Positions 15,934 to 24,639 of a stretch of DNA of 64,000 nt are shown piece by piece. The translations under genes and the position numbers were made by a program. A model generated the notes under the pieces. That model was given only the letters and a program-made list of their open reading frames with translations, searched no databases and was not told the origin of the DNA. How positions within the stretch are numbered: the first letter of the stretch is position 1; each line of letters starts with the position of its first letter. Origin of the DNA: Mycolicibacterium gadium (GTDB lineage Bacteria; Actinomycetota; Actinomycetes; Mycobacteriales; Mycobacteriaceae); assembly GCF_010728925.1 (NCBI RefSeq), contig NZ_AP022608.1, positions 3,658,001 through 3,722,000 on the forward strand, in the 5' to 3' direction.

Positions 15934-16699
15934 ACCACGGGGCCGGAGGCGCCGGGGTCATCGACGCAGCGGCTGGAGGTGGCGCGGTGGGACCAAGTCT
16001 GGCGACCACGTAAGCGGCCGCGTCATTCGTGGTTCCGTTCACGCCGTACATCGCGTGGGAGAAGCTGGGCGGACCAGCCGGTGCCCCGTTGCAGATGTTG
16101 TCGTCAGGCGCGCAGATCTTGAGGGTCTTGTCGACGTAGGACGGACCGATCCTGATGGGCGGGGCGCCTCCGGTGCTCAGGAACTCCTGCGAGGGCAGCC
16201 CGATCAGGACCACGGCCGCGACATGGTCAGCTACCTCCGCGGGCATCGGATTCGGAATGAACTCGCGGTACTCGGCGGGCACCTCCTGAGGGATCTCGGC
16301 CGAGGTCACGTAACCTGCGAGGGCTGCGCCCTGGGAGAAGCCGCCGAGGACGATCTTGGTGTCCGGGCAGTTCGCCGCAGTCGCCTCGATGTGCGTACCC
16401 GCATCGCGGATGCCATCCACGACGGTCCTGGCGAAGGCGATGCGATCTCCCATGAAGTCGCTGCTGGCCGCGTAGTTGACCGGATAGACGTTCATGGACC
16501 GGGGGCCGGCCTGCGCCCGCAGGGCGTCGACAAAGGCCTGGCCGACGCCGCCGACGCCCGGCGGTTCACCGGTGCCGCGTGCAAAGACCACCTCGACATC
16601 GGGACATCCCTGGGCGGTGGCGGACGGGACAGGGGAGATCAGGAGTGCCGCGACGGCGGTGACGGCGACGCCGAGCAAACGAAGGACATTAGAAACCAT
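15917..16699 (-). CDS. Secreted cutinase-family esterase with Pro/Ala tail
   Basis: A 260-residue exported esterase paralogous to the one at 12323. The ATG at 16699 follows an AGGGGGG ribosome-binding site and opens a signal peptide ending SATAQ (residue 30). The catalytic set is S122 in GGFSQGAAL, D200 in CAPDDNIC and H215 in SFSHAMYG. A Pro/Ala-rich tail (PTAPPPAAASMTPAPPAP) is added at the C-terminus. It converges on the SDR gene. Two cutinases flanking a P450/SDR module suggest extracellular release of an ester-bound substrate followed by oxidation; that link is inference. Confidence 0.92.
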   Translation of the reverse strand: MVSNVLRLLGVAVTAVAALLISPVPSATAQGCPDVEVVFARGTGEPPGVGGVGQAFVDALRAQAGPRSMNVYPVNYAASSDFMGDRIAFARTVVDGIRDAGTHIEATAANCPDTKIVLGGFSQGAALAGYVTSAEIPQEVPAEYREFIPNPMPAEVADHVAAVVLIGLPSQEFLSTGGAPPIRIGPSYVDKTLKICAPDDNICNGAPAGPPSFSHAMYGVNGTTNDAAAYVVARLGPTAPPPAAASMTPAPPAPWSMPVQ

Positions 16700-16731
16700 G
16701 CCCCCCTGTACCCCCTTTCTTTCGGAGGTAT

Positions 16732-17748
16732 TCAGCCGGTTTTTGGCTCGCTGATCTTCACCAACATCTTCCCGATGTTCGCCCCGGTGAACAACCCGTT
16801 CATGGCGTCGACGCACGACTCGATGCCCTCGTAAATGGTTTCGCGGTGGACGAGCTTGCCTTCATCCGACCACTTACGCAGGGGGCCGAACGCTTCATCG
16901 AATCGGCTCCACTCATCCAGCGCGTTGAAGCCCTGCATCGTCGCGGTTTTCGCGAGCAAGTTCACGTAGTTGGCAGGTCCGGGATGCTCACCGGTGAGGT
17001 AGCTGGAGATGACACCGCACAGCACCACGCGCGCCTTCGGTGCGAGACGGCCGAGCACTGCATCCAGAATCGGACCGCCGACGTTGTCGAAGTAAACATC
17101 GACCCCGCGCGGGCAGTGCTCCTTGAGCGCGGCCTTCACGTTGTCCTCCCGGTAGTCGATGCACGCATCGAATCCGAAGTCCTCGACGACCGCCTTGCAC
17201 TTGTCGGGACCACCGGCAATGCCCACGACGCGGGCGCCCGCGATCTTGGCGATCTGACCGGCCACCGATCCGGTGGCTCCCGCCGCAGCGGAGACGACCA
17301 CCGTCTCTCCCTCCTTGGGCTGACCGATGCCGACCATGCCGAAGTAGGCGGTCGCACCCGTCGGCCCGTACACGGACATCACCGCGAGCTGGTCGACCTT
17401 GTCCTGCGGTCCGGGCACCGGGGTGGTGAAGATGTCGTCGCGGCAGATCACGTACTCCTGGAAATTGGTGAGCGTAGTGACGACGTCGCCGACGGCGTAG
17501 GCCTCACAGCGCGAAGCGACCACCTCGCCGATGCCTGCCGCGCGGATGACCTCACCGATCTGCACGGGCGGGAGATAGCCGGGTTGATCGTTGAGCCATG
17601 TGCGCGCGGCGGCGTCGATGCCGACATAGGTCGTGCGGATCAGTGCCTCACCCTCGGCGGGCTCGGGCGCCGGTGTGGTCACCAACTCGGTGTCATCGGG
17701 CGCAACCAACCCGGTCGGACGACGACGCAAGACGATCTGCCGGTTCAT
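16732..17748 (-). CDS. Zinc-independent MDR-family NADP-dependent oxidoreductase
   Basis: A 338-residue medium-chain reductase of the leukotriene B4 dehydrogenase/curcumin reductase subgroup, which reduces double bonds of enones with NADPH. Markers are the opening RQIVLRRRPTGLVAPDD, the Rossmann signature AAAGATGSVAGQIAKIAGARVVGIAGG, and the VYFDNVGG-x-ILDAVL motif. No zinc-ligand Cys pattern is present. The ATG at 17748 is used. It is divergent from the LLM gene at 17790 with only 41 bases between the starts. Confidence 0.88.
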   Translation of the reverse strand: MNRQIVLRRRPTGLVAPDDTELVTTPAPEPAEGEALIRTTYVGIDAAARTWLNDQPGYLPPVQIGEVIRAAGIGEVVASRCEAYAVGDVVTTLTNFQEYVICRDDIFTTPVPGPQDKVDQLAVMSVYGPTGATAYFGMVGIGQPKEGETVVVSAAAGATGSVAGQIAKIAGARVVGIAGGPDKCKAVVEDFGFDACIDYREDNVKAALKEHCPRGVDVYFDNVGGPILDAVLGRLAPKARVVLCGVISSYLTGEHPGPANYVNLLAKTATMQGFNALDEWSRFDEAFGPLRKWSDEGKLVHRETIYEGIESCVDAMNGLFTGANIGKMLVKISEPKTG

Positions 17749-17789
17749 CAGGTCAGCCACGAACGTGAAACTACTCGTCCATATCGGGT

Positions 17790-18785
17790 ATGCGCTCACC
17801 CATGACGGTCATTGGTTTTCACTGCTCTCACGAGCAGATCGCACCCCGCCAACTACTGCGGGACGTCCAGCACGCTGAACAAGCCGGATTCACTGCCGCC
17901 ATGTCCTCGGATCACTTCAGCCCCTGGAGTGAGCGTCAAGGCGAGTCGGGCTTCGCATGGTCGTTTCTGGGAGCCGCGCTCGCTACCACGCAACTACCGT
18001 TCGGCGTCGTGAATGCGCCGGGGCAGCGCTACCACCCAGCCATCGTCGCGCAGGCGATAGCGACCCTCGCGCAGATGTTTCCCGGGCGATTCTGGGCGGC
18101 GCTCGGATCGGGCGAAGCGTCGAACGAACGGATCACCGGCGATGAATGGCCGCGCAAGGACGTGCGCGACGAACGCCTCGTCGAATGTGTCGACGTCATC
18201 CGGCGTCTTCTCAACGGTGAGGAGGTCAGCCACAGCGGCCTCGTGCACGTCAACCGGGCGCGGTTGTGGACGCTGCCCGACGTCGTTCCAGACCTCGTCG
18301 GACCGGCCGTCACGCCCGACACCGCGGCTCGCCATGCCGCGTGGGCCGACGGCCTGGTCACCGTCAATCAGTCACGGGAGACACTGGGCAAGGTCATGGA
18401 GTCCTATCGCGACGCCGGCGGCAGAGGGCCCGCTCGCCTCCAGATCCATCTCAGCTGGGCGCCCACCGAGGACGAGGCACTCGCCATCGCCCATCATCAG
18501 TGGCGCAGCAACGTGTTCGATCCTCCGGTCTGCTGGGACACCGAGTCGGTCGAGGCGTTCGACGTGATCGCCGAGAAGGTGTCCCCCGAAGACGTCCGCC
18601 AATCCGTCCGGGTCTCAGACGATCTGGGTCAGCACACCGAATGGTTGCAACAAGACATCGAGCAGGGATGGGACGAGCTTTATCTGCACTTCGTCGGGCA
18701 GCATCAGAGCGCCTTCATCGAGGCGTTCGGTGAACGTGTGCTGCCGTCGCTGTCTCCAACTGCGCCACAGGTGGCACGGGCATGA
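17790..18785 (+). CDS. LLM-class flavin/F420-dependent oxidoreductase (TIGR03885-like)
   Basis: A 331-residue luciferase-like monooxygenase-fold protein (TIM barrel). It opens MTVIGFHCSHEQIAPRQLL and has HAEQAGFTAAMSSDHFSPW, FWAALGSGEASNERITGDEWP and a short C-terminal AFGERVLPSL. By memory this subgroup is described in actinobacteria next to an amylase-type gene, as here. The stop overlaps the ATG of the GH13 gene (ATGA), which is strong evidence for coupled translation. Whether the cofactor is F420 or FMN is not decided by the sequence. An ATG at 17802 is an alternative start. Confidence 0.88.
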   Translation: MRSPMTVIGFHCSHEQIAPRQLLRDVQHAEQAGFTAAMSSDHFSPWSERQGESGFAWSFLGAALATTQLPFGVVNAPGQRYHPAIVAQAIATLAQMFPGRFWAALGSGEASNERITGDEWPRKDVRDERLVECVDVIRRLLNGEEVSHSGLVHVNRARLWTLPDVVPDLVGPAVTPDTAARHAAWADGLVTVNQSRETLGKVMESYRDAGGRGPARLQIHLSWAPTEDEALAIAHHQWRSNVFDPPVCWDTESVEAFDVIAEKVSPEDVRQSVRVSDDLGQHTEWLQQDIEQGWDELYLHFVGQHQSAFIEAFGERVLPSLSPTAPQVARA

Positions 18786-20461
18786 GGCACTGCGACACCG
18801 CCGACCTGTGGTGGAAGAACGCCGTCTTCTACTGCGCGGACATCGAAACCTTCTACGACTACAACGGCGACGGCTGCGGTGATATCCGCGGCATGTCGGA
18901 GCGGATCGAGTATCTCGCCGACCTCGGTGTGACCTGTCTGTGGTTGATGCCGTTCTATCCGACCGCCCGGGTGGACGACGGTTACGACATCACCGACTTC
19001 TTCGGTGTGGACCCGCGCCTGGGAACTCTCGGCGATTTCGTCGAGTTGGTACGCACGGCCAAGTCCGCCGGCATCCGGGTCATCATCGACTTCGTCATGA
19101 ACCACACCTCCGATGCCCACCCGTGGTTCAAGTCGGCGCGCCGCAGCACCGACGACTCGTACCGCGACTACTACGTGTGGAGCAAGACCAAACCGAAGTC
19201 GAGTCGCAAGGACGTGGTCTTCCCCGATCAGGAGGACAGCCTGTGGGAGCTCGACCCCAAGACCGACGAGTGGTATCTGCACCACTTCCTGAAGCATCAA
19301 CCCGACCTGAACATCGCCAACCCGCAAGTGCAGGAGGAGATTTCGCGCACTCTCGGGTTCTGGCTCGAGCTTGGCGTTTCGGGCTTTCGGGTGGACGCCG
19401 TGCCGTTCCTCTTCGCCAAGGACGGCGCACCCGGAGACCCCGGAGTGTTCGACCCCAACGAGTACCTGGGCGACATTCGTAATTTCATCACCCGCCGCCT
19501 GGGAGACGCGGTCCTGCTCGGCGAGGTGAACCTGCCGTACAAGGACCAGCTGACATTCTTCGGCGGTCCCGACGGTGACGGGCTGAACATGCAGTTCGAC
19601 TTCATCGCGATGCAGAACATGTATCTCGCGCTCGCGCGTGGCGACGCCGGTCCGATCGCCGACGCCTTACGCGAGCGACCCCCGCTCGACGTGACCAGCC
19701 AGTGGGCCAACTTCGTGCGCAACCACGACGAGCTGACGCTCGACAAGTTGGGCGACGAGGAGCGACAGGAGGTCTTCGACGCGTTCGGTCCGGACCCGGA
19801 CATGCAACTCTACGGCCGCGGACTGCGGCGGCGACTTCCGTCCATGCTCGGGGGCGATGAGCGACGAATGCGCATGGCGTACTCGCTGGCGTTCTCGATG
19901 CCCGGCACACCCGTCCTCTTCTACGGCGAGGAGATCGGGATGGCCGAGAACCTCGACATCGAAGGACGATTCGCGGTCCGCACACCGATGCAGTGGACGA
20001 ACGGGGTCAACGGTGGCTTTTCCGAGGCGGCTAGGCGTCGACTGACCCGCCCGATGCCCGACGGTCTGTACGGTCCGGACCGCGTCAACGCGGCCGACCA
20101 GCGGCACGACCACGGCTCCTTCTGGTGGTTCATGCGAAACCTCATCTACACCTACCGCCAGCAGCCGGAGATCGGCTGGTCGACAGCTGAAATCCTGGAG
20201 CAACCCAACCCGGCCGTCCTGGCACACGTGTGCCGCGAGAAGTCTGGCTGGGCGATGGTCGCGTTGCACAATTTCGGCGCGGACAGCTGCATCGTGCCGA
20301 TCCAGATTGACAGCACGCCGCCCGATTCCGTGCTCGTAGATCTGCTCGATGATCTCACGGAGCATGCGCTCGATGCCAAGGGCCGCATCGAGATCGGCCT
20401 CGAACCCTATGGCTATCGGTGGTTACGGTTACGCCGCCCGGACGACCAGCCCATCATCTGA
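18782..20461 (+). CDS. GH13 alpha-amylase family protein, trehalose-synthase-like
   Basis: A 559-residue glycoside hydrolase family 13 enzyme of the trehalose synthase/oligo-glucosidase type. The motifs are DFVMNHTS (conserved Asn-His), nucleophile D205 in GFRVDAVPF, acid/base E248 in LLGEVNL and transition-state D316 in FVRNHDEL. FYGEEIGMAENL and RTPMQWTNGVNGGFS are typical of the TreS/isomaltase group. A C-terminal beta-domain follows from about residue 470. Mycobacterial TreS has the same architecture, but TreS is normally a separate, longer gene, so this is a paralogue. Its substrate is probably an alpha-glucoside. It is coupled to the LLM oxidoreductase, and its 3' end overlaps the MFS gene by 33 bases. 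Confidence 0.9.
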   Translation: MRHCDTADLWWKNAVFYCADIETFYDYNGDGCGDIRGMSERIEYLADLGVTCLWLMPFYPTARVDDGYDITDFFGVDPRLGTLGDFVELVRTAKSAGIRVIIDFVMNHTSDAHPWFKSARRSTDDSYRDYYVWSKTKPKSSRKDVVFPDQEDSLWELDPKTDEWYLHHFLKHQPDLNIANPQVQEEISRTLGFWLELGVSGFRVDAVPFLFAKDGAPGDPGVFDPNEYLGDIRNFITRRLGDAVLLGEVNLPYKDQLTFFGGPDGDGLNMQFDFIAMQNMYLALARGDAGPIADALRERPPLDVTSQWANFVRNHDELTLDKLGDEERQEVFDAFGPDPDMQLYGRGLRRRLPSMLGGDERRMRMAYSLAFSMPGTPVLFYGEEIGMAENLDIEGRFAVRTPMQWTNGVNGGFSEAARRRLTRPMPDGLYGPDRVNAADQRHDHGSFWWFMRNLIYTYRQQPEIGWSTAEILEQPNPAVLAHVCREKSGWAMVALHNFGADSCIVPIQIDSTPPDSVLVDLLDDLTEHALDAKGRIEIGLEPYGYRWLRLRRPDDQPII

Positions 20462-21739
20462 TTCCACGATCTCGCGCATGAAGCTCCTGCTCGCCGCGAG
20501 GTAGCAGATGATCGCGATCACCTGTGCCGCAGGCACGATGAGCAATGCCCGGCCCAGCGACATGTTGCCGAGGTCGGCCTTGAGCGCATCGCTGATGACG
20601 CCGGTCAGGAACGGCCCGACCGATCCGAGCATGGAACCGACGAACAAGAAGATCGCCGAGGCGGTTGCGCGCTGGGCAGCTCGTGCCAACCGCTGGATCG
20701 CGGCAATCGACGGCGCCATGTGCGCAGTCCCGATGACGTAGCTCAGCGCGATGAACCACACGCACCACGTGCGGTCCTCCACGATGAATGCCAGTGCCGA
20801 AAACGGGAGCAAGACAGCGGTCATCGCGACCACCAGCCACAGCAACCAGCGAGGATCCCTGGCGGACAGGCGATCTGCGACGCGTCCGACGATCAGCAGG
20901 CTCAAGATCCCGGTCAGGCCGCTGGCCAGGCCGTATTGCACACCCACGTCAGCCAACGACATCTCACGGGCTCTCATGAGGTAGGCCGGAGCGAAGGTGG
21001 TCAGCGAGTAGCCCGCGAGCGAGATGAACGCCGCGCCGAGTACAACGGCACAAAAGCTCGGCTTCTTCAGCAGGTCAAGCACTTTCACCGCCTGCACGTC
21101 GCCGCCCGCGGGTGCCGTCACCCCGGGCATCGGTTGGCGGCGTCCGAGGACCACGAGCACCAAAGGCGCGAACAACACGCTGATCGCGCCCATCACCACG
21201 AACGCGGTCCGCCATCCCAGCGAATGTGCGAGCAGACCGCCGCCGAGCAGGCTTGCGGCACTAGCCACTGGGATCGACAGGGTGATGACGGCCAGCGGTG
21301 CGGCGCGGCGTTCCGGCGGAAAGTTCCGTGCCACATAGGCATGCGCGGCCGGCGTGCTGCCCGCCTCCCCCACCGCGACTCCTACGCGGGTGAGGGCGAG
21401 CTGGAATGCCGACTGGACGGCGCCGCCGAGCATCGTCATGGCGCCCCACAGGGTCAGGCACGTCGAGATCACCAGACCGAAGGCGCCACGGTCGGCGATC
21501 CTGGCGATCACGAGGCCCAGCACCGCATAGACGGCCAGGAACCAGAAGCCGTTGATGACACCGATTGCGGTATCGGACAACGCCAGGTCGTTCTTGATCG
21601 GCTCGGCCAGGACGGCGGGCAGAAACCGGTCGGCGTAGTTGAGGGTGCCGACCACCGCAAGCAGCGTGACGGCCACCCAGGCGCGTCGGGTGCTGTGGGT
21701 CGCTTGTTCGACGAACTTGTCCGCGGCAACTTCGGTCAT
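20429..21739 (-). CDS. MFS transporter
   Basis: A 436-residue major facilitator with about twelve membrane segments. The MFS signature region is GTLNYADRFLPAVLAEPIKN in the first helix and loop, with ARIADRGAFG at the 2-3 loop and GRVADRLSARDPR at the 8-9 loop. The AGVAVGEAGSTPAAHAYVARNFP-type helix 4-5 region is characteristic of the spinster/hexuronate-like branch. Substrate unknown, perhaps an organic acid. The start codon is 2 bases from the stop of the DKNYY lipoprotein gene upstream, so it belongs to the same minus-strand operon. Confidence 0.88.
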   Translation of the reverse strand: MTEVAADKFVEQATHSTRRAWVAVTLLAVVGTLNYADRFLPAVLAEPIKNDLALSDTAIGVINGFWFLAVYAVLGLVIARIADRGAFGLVISTCLTLWGAMTMLGGAVQSAFQLALTRVGVAVGEAGSTPAAHAYVARNFPPERRAAPLAVITLSIPVASAASLLGGGLLAHSLGWRTAFVVMGAISVLFAPLVLVVLGRRQPMPGVTAPAGGDVQAVKVLDLLKKPSFCAVVLGAAFISLAGYSLTTFAPAYLMRAREMSLADVGVQYGLASGLTGILSLLIVGRVADRLSARDPRWLLWLVVAMTAVLLPFSALAFIVEDRTWCVWFIALSYVIGTAHMAPSIAAIQRLARAAQRATASAIFLFVGSMLGSVGPFLTGVISDALKADLGNMSLGRALLIVPAAQVIAIICYLAASRSFMREIVESDDGLVVRAA

Positions 21740-21741
21740 GG

Positions 21742-22611
21742 CTACTCCGCGAAGGAAATCGAGGTCTCGTCACATCGGGTAACGGACCGATCGGGCGGGA
21801 AGGTCGACGGATCTGCTTGTGTGACAACGGAATCACGGTAGTAGGCGCGGCGCGCATCGGCCGAACACTCGAAATCGGCGTTGAGTACCCGGAACGTCTG
21901 CGGGTCCGCGTCCTCGATGGGTTCGCCCATCCAAAAGACCCGCGCGGCGTCGGCGGCATACGGGCCCTCGAAGACCCGGAACGACGCCATATCCGCGCCG
22001 GCGATCTGGTCGGTGAAGTAGTAGACCCGTCCGCTGTCCCGTGCATAGGCGCCCTTAAACACGGCGAATGTCGCAGGGTCGGCACCGTCGATCGGATTGC
22101 CGTTGACGTGGACGGTCCGGGCATCCTTGGTGAACAGGTAGTGGTCGGTGTTCGAGATGATCGTGAAATGCGTGGGGTCATCGGAGAGCACCTCTCCGCC
22201 GCTCCAGTACACCGCGGTGCTGTCTTTGGACAGACCTCCGTCGAGCAGTTCGAAGTGAGCCGGATCGTCGCTCACCCGACGGTCGCGTTGATAGACGTGG
22301 CTGGCGTCCTTCGCGAAGCCGGGGCGGTCGAGGAGTTCGAAACTCGATGCGTCCGCGCCGGGCAGCGCGCGCCCGTCGACGTACACGGTCGACTTGTCGC
22401 GGGCATATGTGTGATCGAACACGTGGAACGACGTGGCGTCGGCGCCGTCGATCTCGAACGCGTCGCCCGGGAACGAATGCAGGTAGTAGACCTTCTCGCC
22501 GCGCACGTGGTAACCGCCGGCATTGAACAGCGAACTGGGCGGGGCATCCCGGCTACATGCCGGCACAAGCGCGACCGCGACCAGCGACACCGCCGCAATC
22601 AATCTGCGCAC
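21742..22611 (-). CDS. DKNYY-repeat lipoprotein
   Basis: A 289-residue lipoprotein. The signal peptide MRRLIAAVSLVAVALVPAC has a lipobox with Cys19. The rest consists of about eight or nine tandem units of 25-30 residues of the type GADxxSFxVFxxxYAKDxxxVYYxG, for example GADPATFAVFKGAYARDSGR and DADPQTFRVLNADFECSADA. These match the DKNYY domain, found in many bacterial surface proteins of unknown function, probably a beta-propeller or beta-solenoid that binds cell-wall or protein partners. It lies between the exported VanX-like peptidase and the transporter. Confidence 0.85.
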   Translation of the reverse strand: MRRLIAAVSLVAVALVPACSRDAPPSSLFNAGGYHVRGEKVYYLHSFPGDAFEIDGADATSFHVFDHTYARDKSTVYVDGRALPGADASSFELLDRPGFAKDASHVYQRDRRVSDDPAHFELLDGGLSKDSTAVYWSGGEVLSDDPTHFTIISNTDHYLFTKDARTVHVNGNPIDGADPATFAVFKGAYARDSGRVYYFTDQIAGADMASFRVFEGPYAADAARVFWMGEPIEDADPQTFRVLNADFECSADARRAYYRDSVVTQADPSTFPPDRSVTRCDETSISFAE

Positions 22612-22627
22612 CGAGGAATCAAATCAC

Positions 22628-23296
22628 CTAATTCACAGGAACATCGAGAATCGGGTGGTTGGCGTACGCGCCGGGTGCGTCGAAATGCCACCATTCGCCC
22701 TCGTAGACGGTGAACCCGCCGGCGGCCATCGCGTCGCGCAGCCGGGTCCGGTTCGCCTGTGCCGCCGGGCTGACACCCTCGGTGGCGTACGCATGAGCGC
22801 GAGGCGTGAACTCGTCGAAGCCGGTTCCCATGTCCACGAGCGCGCCGTCATGTGCCAGCGTCACGTCGACCGACAGTCCCGCCTCGTGGCTACGGGCATA
22901 GGGTCCGGGCTTGCTGACCCAGCCGGGCTCAGATACCACCTCGTACATCTGGACTTGCACCGCGTGCGGCCGATAGCAGTCCCAGAAAACGAGGACATCG
23001 CCGTCGGCCCGCAGGATGCCGGCGGCGGTCCTGAGGCCGTCGGCCATGGACTGAGCGACAAGGCACCGTGCGTCGGCCGGATACATCGCCACCCCGACGA
23101 AGTTGTTCGACGTCGCGTAGCGCAGGTCGATGACGGCGTCGGGCACGACGGTCCGGACGTCGACCAGTCCGGCGGCGCGCGCCGCATCCGAAACCGGCGG
23201 GATGTCGGGGGCCGCCGACGCGACGCCGGGCACACCCCACGCCACCATGCCCGCGACGAGCAGACCTGCAATGACCTGTCGCACTCGTGACCTCAC
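22628..23296 (-). CDS. Exported D-alanyl-D-alanine dipeptidase-like protein (VanX/DdpX family)
   Basis: A 222-residue secreted zinc peptidase. The signal peptide is residues 1-29 (ends ASAAP). The peptidase M15D motifs are intact: SHEAGLSVD gives zinc ligands H137 and D144, and EGEWWHF gives catalytic E201 and zinc ligand H204. FWDCYRPHAVQ contains the conserved Arg of the active site. The family cleaves D-Ala-D-Ala. An exported form in mycobacteria would recycle or trim peptidoglycan rather than give glycopeptide resistance, because no VanA/VanH partners are nearby. The start is GTG at 23296. Confidence 0.9.
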   Translation of the reverse strand: MRSRVRQVIAGLLVAGMVAWGVPGVASAAPDIPPVSDAARAAGLVDVRTVVPDAVIDLRYATSNNFVGVAMYPADARCLVAQSMADGLRTAAGILRADGDVLVFWDCYRPHAVQVQMYEVVSEPGWVSKPGPYARSHEAGLSVDVTLAHDGALVDMGTGFDEFTPRAHAYATEGVSPAAQANRTRLRDAMAAGGFTVYEGEWWHFDAPGAYANHPILDVPVN

Positions 23297-23398
23297 TCTG
23301 CGCTGGGGATCTCTGGCTGGGGTAGTCGCCTACGCTAGTCCGCTTCCCCGCCCCGGATCGACTATCGAGGTGTCCTTTCAAACGCCGGGGAGGCCCTC

Positions 23399-24619
23399 AT
23401 GACCATCGCGCTTGAACCCACCATCGTCGACCTGCCGACAGTCGACTACGAAACCGCACCCGACCCTGGAGAAGCGCACCGCCGACTGGCTATCGCCCTG
23501 AGCCAGGGGCCGGTCGTGATGGGGGCGCACGGCCCCGAGATTCTGAGTTACGACCTGGCCCGCGCCGCGCTTCGCGATCACCGCATGTGCGTGCCGGAAG
23601 GCCTTGGCCTCGAGACGCAGGGCATCACGTCGGGCCCCATCTGGGATCGCGCGGTCTCGACCATCTTGAGCATCAATGGACCCGACCACGATCGGCTGCG
23701 CCGTCTGGTGTCCAAAGCCTTCACACCGCGGGCGGTGGGCCGCCTCGACACAGTGATCACCGACATCATCACGCGGCTGGTCGAACCGCTGCTGCCCATG
23801 GGCAAGAGCGAGATCGTTGCGGACATCGCCCGGCCCTACCCCGTCCCGGTGATCGCGGAGCTACTCGGCGCGCCGAGCGAGGACGCGAAGCTGTTCTCCG
23901 AGTGGGCCGATGACTTCTTCAAGCTGTTCACCTGGAACGTGGCCGAGCACGAGCAGCTGATTCTGCAGGCCTGGGCGGAGCTCGACGACTACATCGACGC
24001 CATGGTCGCAGAACGCCGCAACTCGCTGACCGACGATCTGATCTCGGATCTGATCCGCGCCGAGGACGACGGAGACCGGCTGACGACACCCGAGCTGCGC
24101 ATGCTCGCGGCGGGCATCCTGATGGCGGGCACCGACACCACCCGAAATCAGCTCGCGGCAGCGGTGGACACGCTGTGCGATCACCCCGATCAATGGGAGT
24201 TGCTCGCCGAACGGCCGGAGCTGGCGATGACCGCGGTGGAGGAGCTGGTGCGCTTCAACCCCGTCGTCTTCGGCGCGATGCGGATGACGATCGAGGACGT
24301 CGAGTTCGGGGGCGTGACGATCCGGGCCGGTACCTTCGTCATGGTGAACACGGCCGCGGGCAATCGCGACCCCGAGGTGTTCGACGATCCGCATCGCCTC
24401 GACATCACGCGTGCAGGTGCAGCCCCCATGCAGACGTTCGGCGCGGGTGCGCATTACTGCCTCGGCGCGAATCTGGCACGACGCGAGCTTGCCGAGGCGC
24501 TGGTGGTGATGACCCAGCGGATGACCAACGTGCGGCGAACGGCGCCCGCGGTGTGGAAGCCGTTGGTGGGCATCACCGGTCCCGCGGTGTTGCCGATCGA
24601 GTTCGACGAGCGCCGCTGA
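23399..24619 (+). CDS. Cytochrome P450
   Basis: A 406-residue P450. The I-helix motif is LMAGTDTTRNQ, the ExxR motif lies in VEELVRFNPVV, and the heme loop is FGAGAHYCLGANLARRE with the thiolate Cys. The ATG at 23399 follows GGGAGGCCC. It differs clearly from the P450 at 13751 and from cyp142. No ferredoxin or reductase gene is next to it. The substrate is unknown. The gene is followed by XdhC-type and hydroxyacid dehydrogenase genes on the same strand. Confidence 0.92.
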   Translation: MTIALEPTIVDLPTVDYETAPDPGEAHRRLAIALSQGPVVMGAHGPEILSYDLARAALRDHRMCVPEGLGLETQGITSGPIWDRAVSTILSINGPDHDRLRRLVSKAFTPRAVGRLDTVITDIITRLVEPLLPMGKSEIVADIARPYPVPVIAELLGAPSEDAKLFSEWADDFFKLFTWNVAEHEQLILQAWAELDDYIDAMVAERRNSLTDDLISDLIRAEDDGDRLTTPELRMLAAGILMAGTDTTRNQLAAAVDTLCDHPDQWELLAERPELAMTAVEELVRFNPVVFGAMRMTIEDVEFGGVTIRAGTFVMVNTAAGNRDPEVFDDPHRLDITRAGAAPMQTFGAGAHYCLGANLARRELAEALVVMTQRMTNVRRTAPAVWKPLVGITGPAVLPIEFDERR

Positions 24620-24639
24620 TTCGGGCTTACACTTCGACG

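Noticed and set aside
22628-23296. VanX-like gene as vancomycin resistance
   Set aside because: No VanA/VanH/VanR/VanS partners; the protein is exported, which does not fit the cytosolic resistance enzyme.
23399-24619. P450 as CYP142 or CYP125 of the sterol pathway
   Set aside because: The true CYP142 is at 53112-54326 and this protein differs in the N-terminus, I-helix and heme loop; it also has no KstR box.
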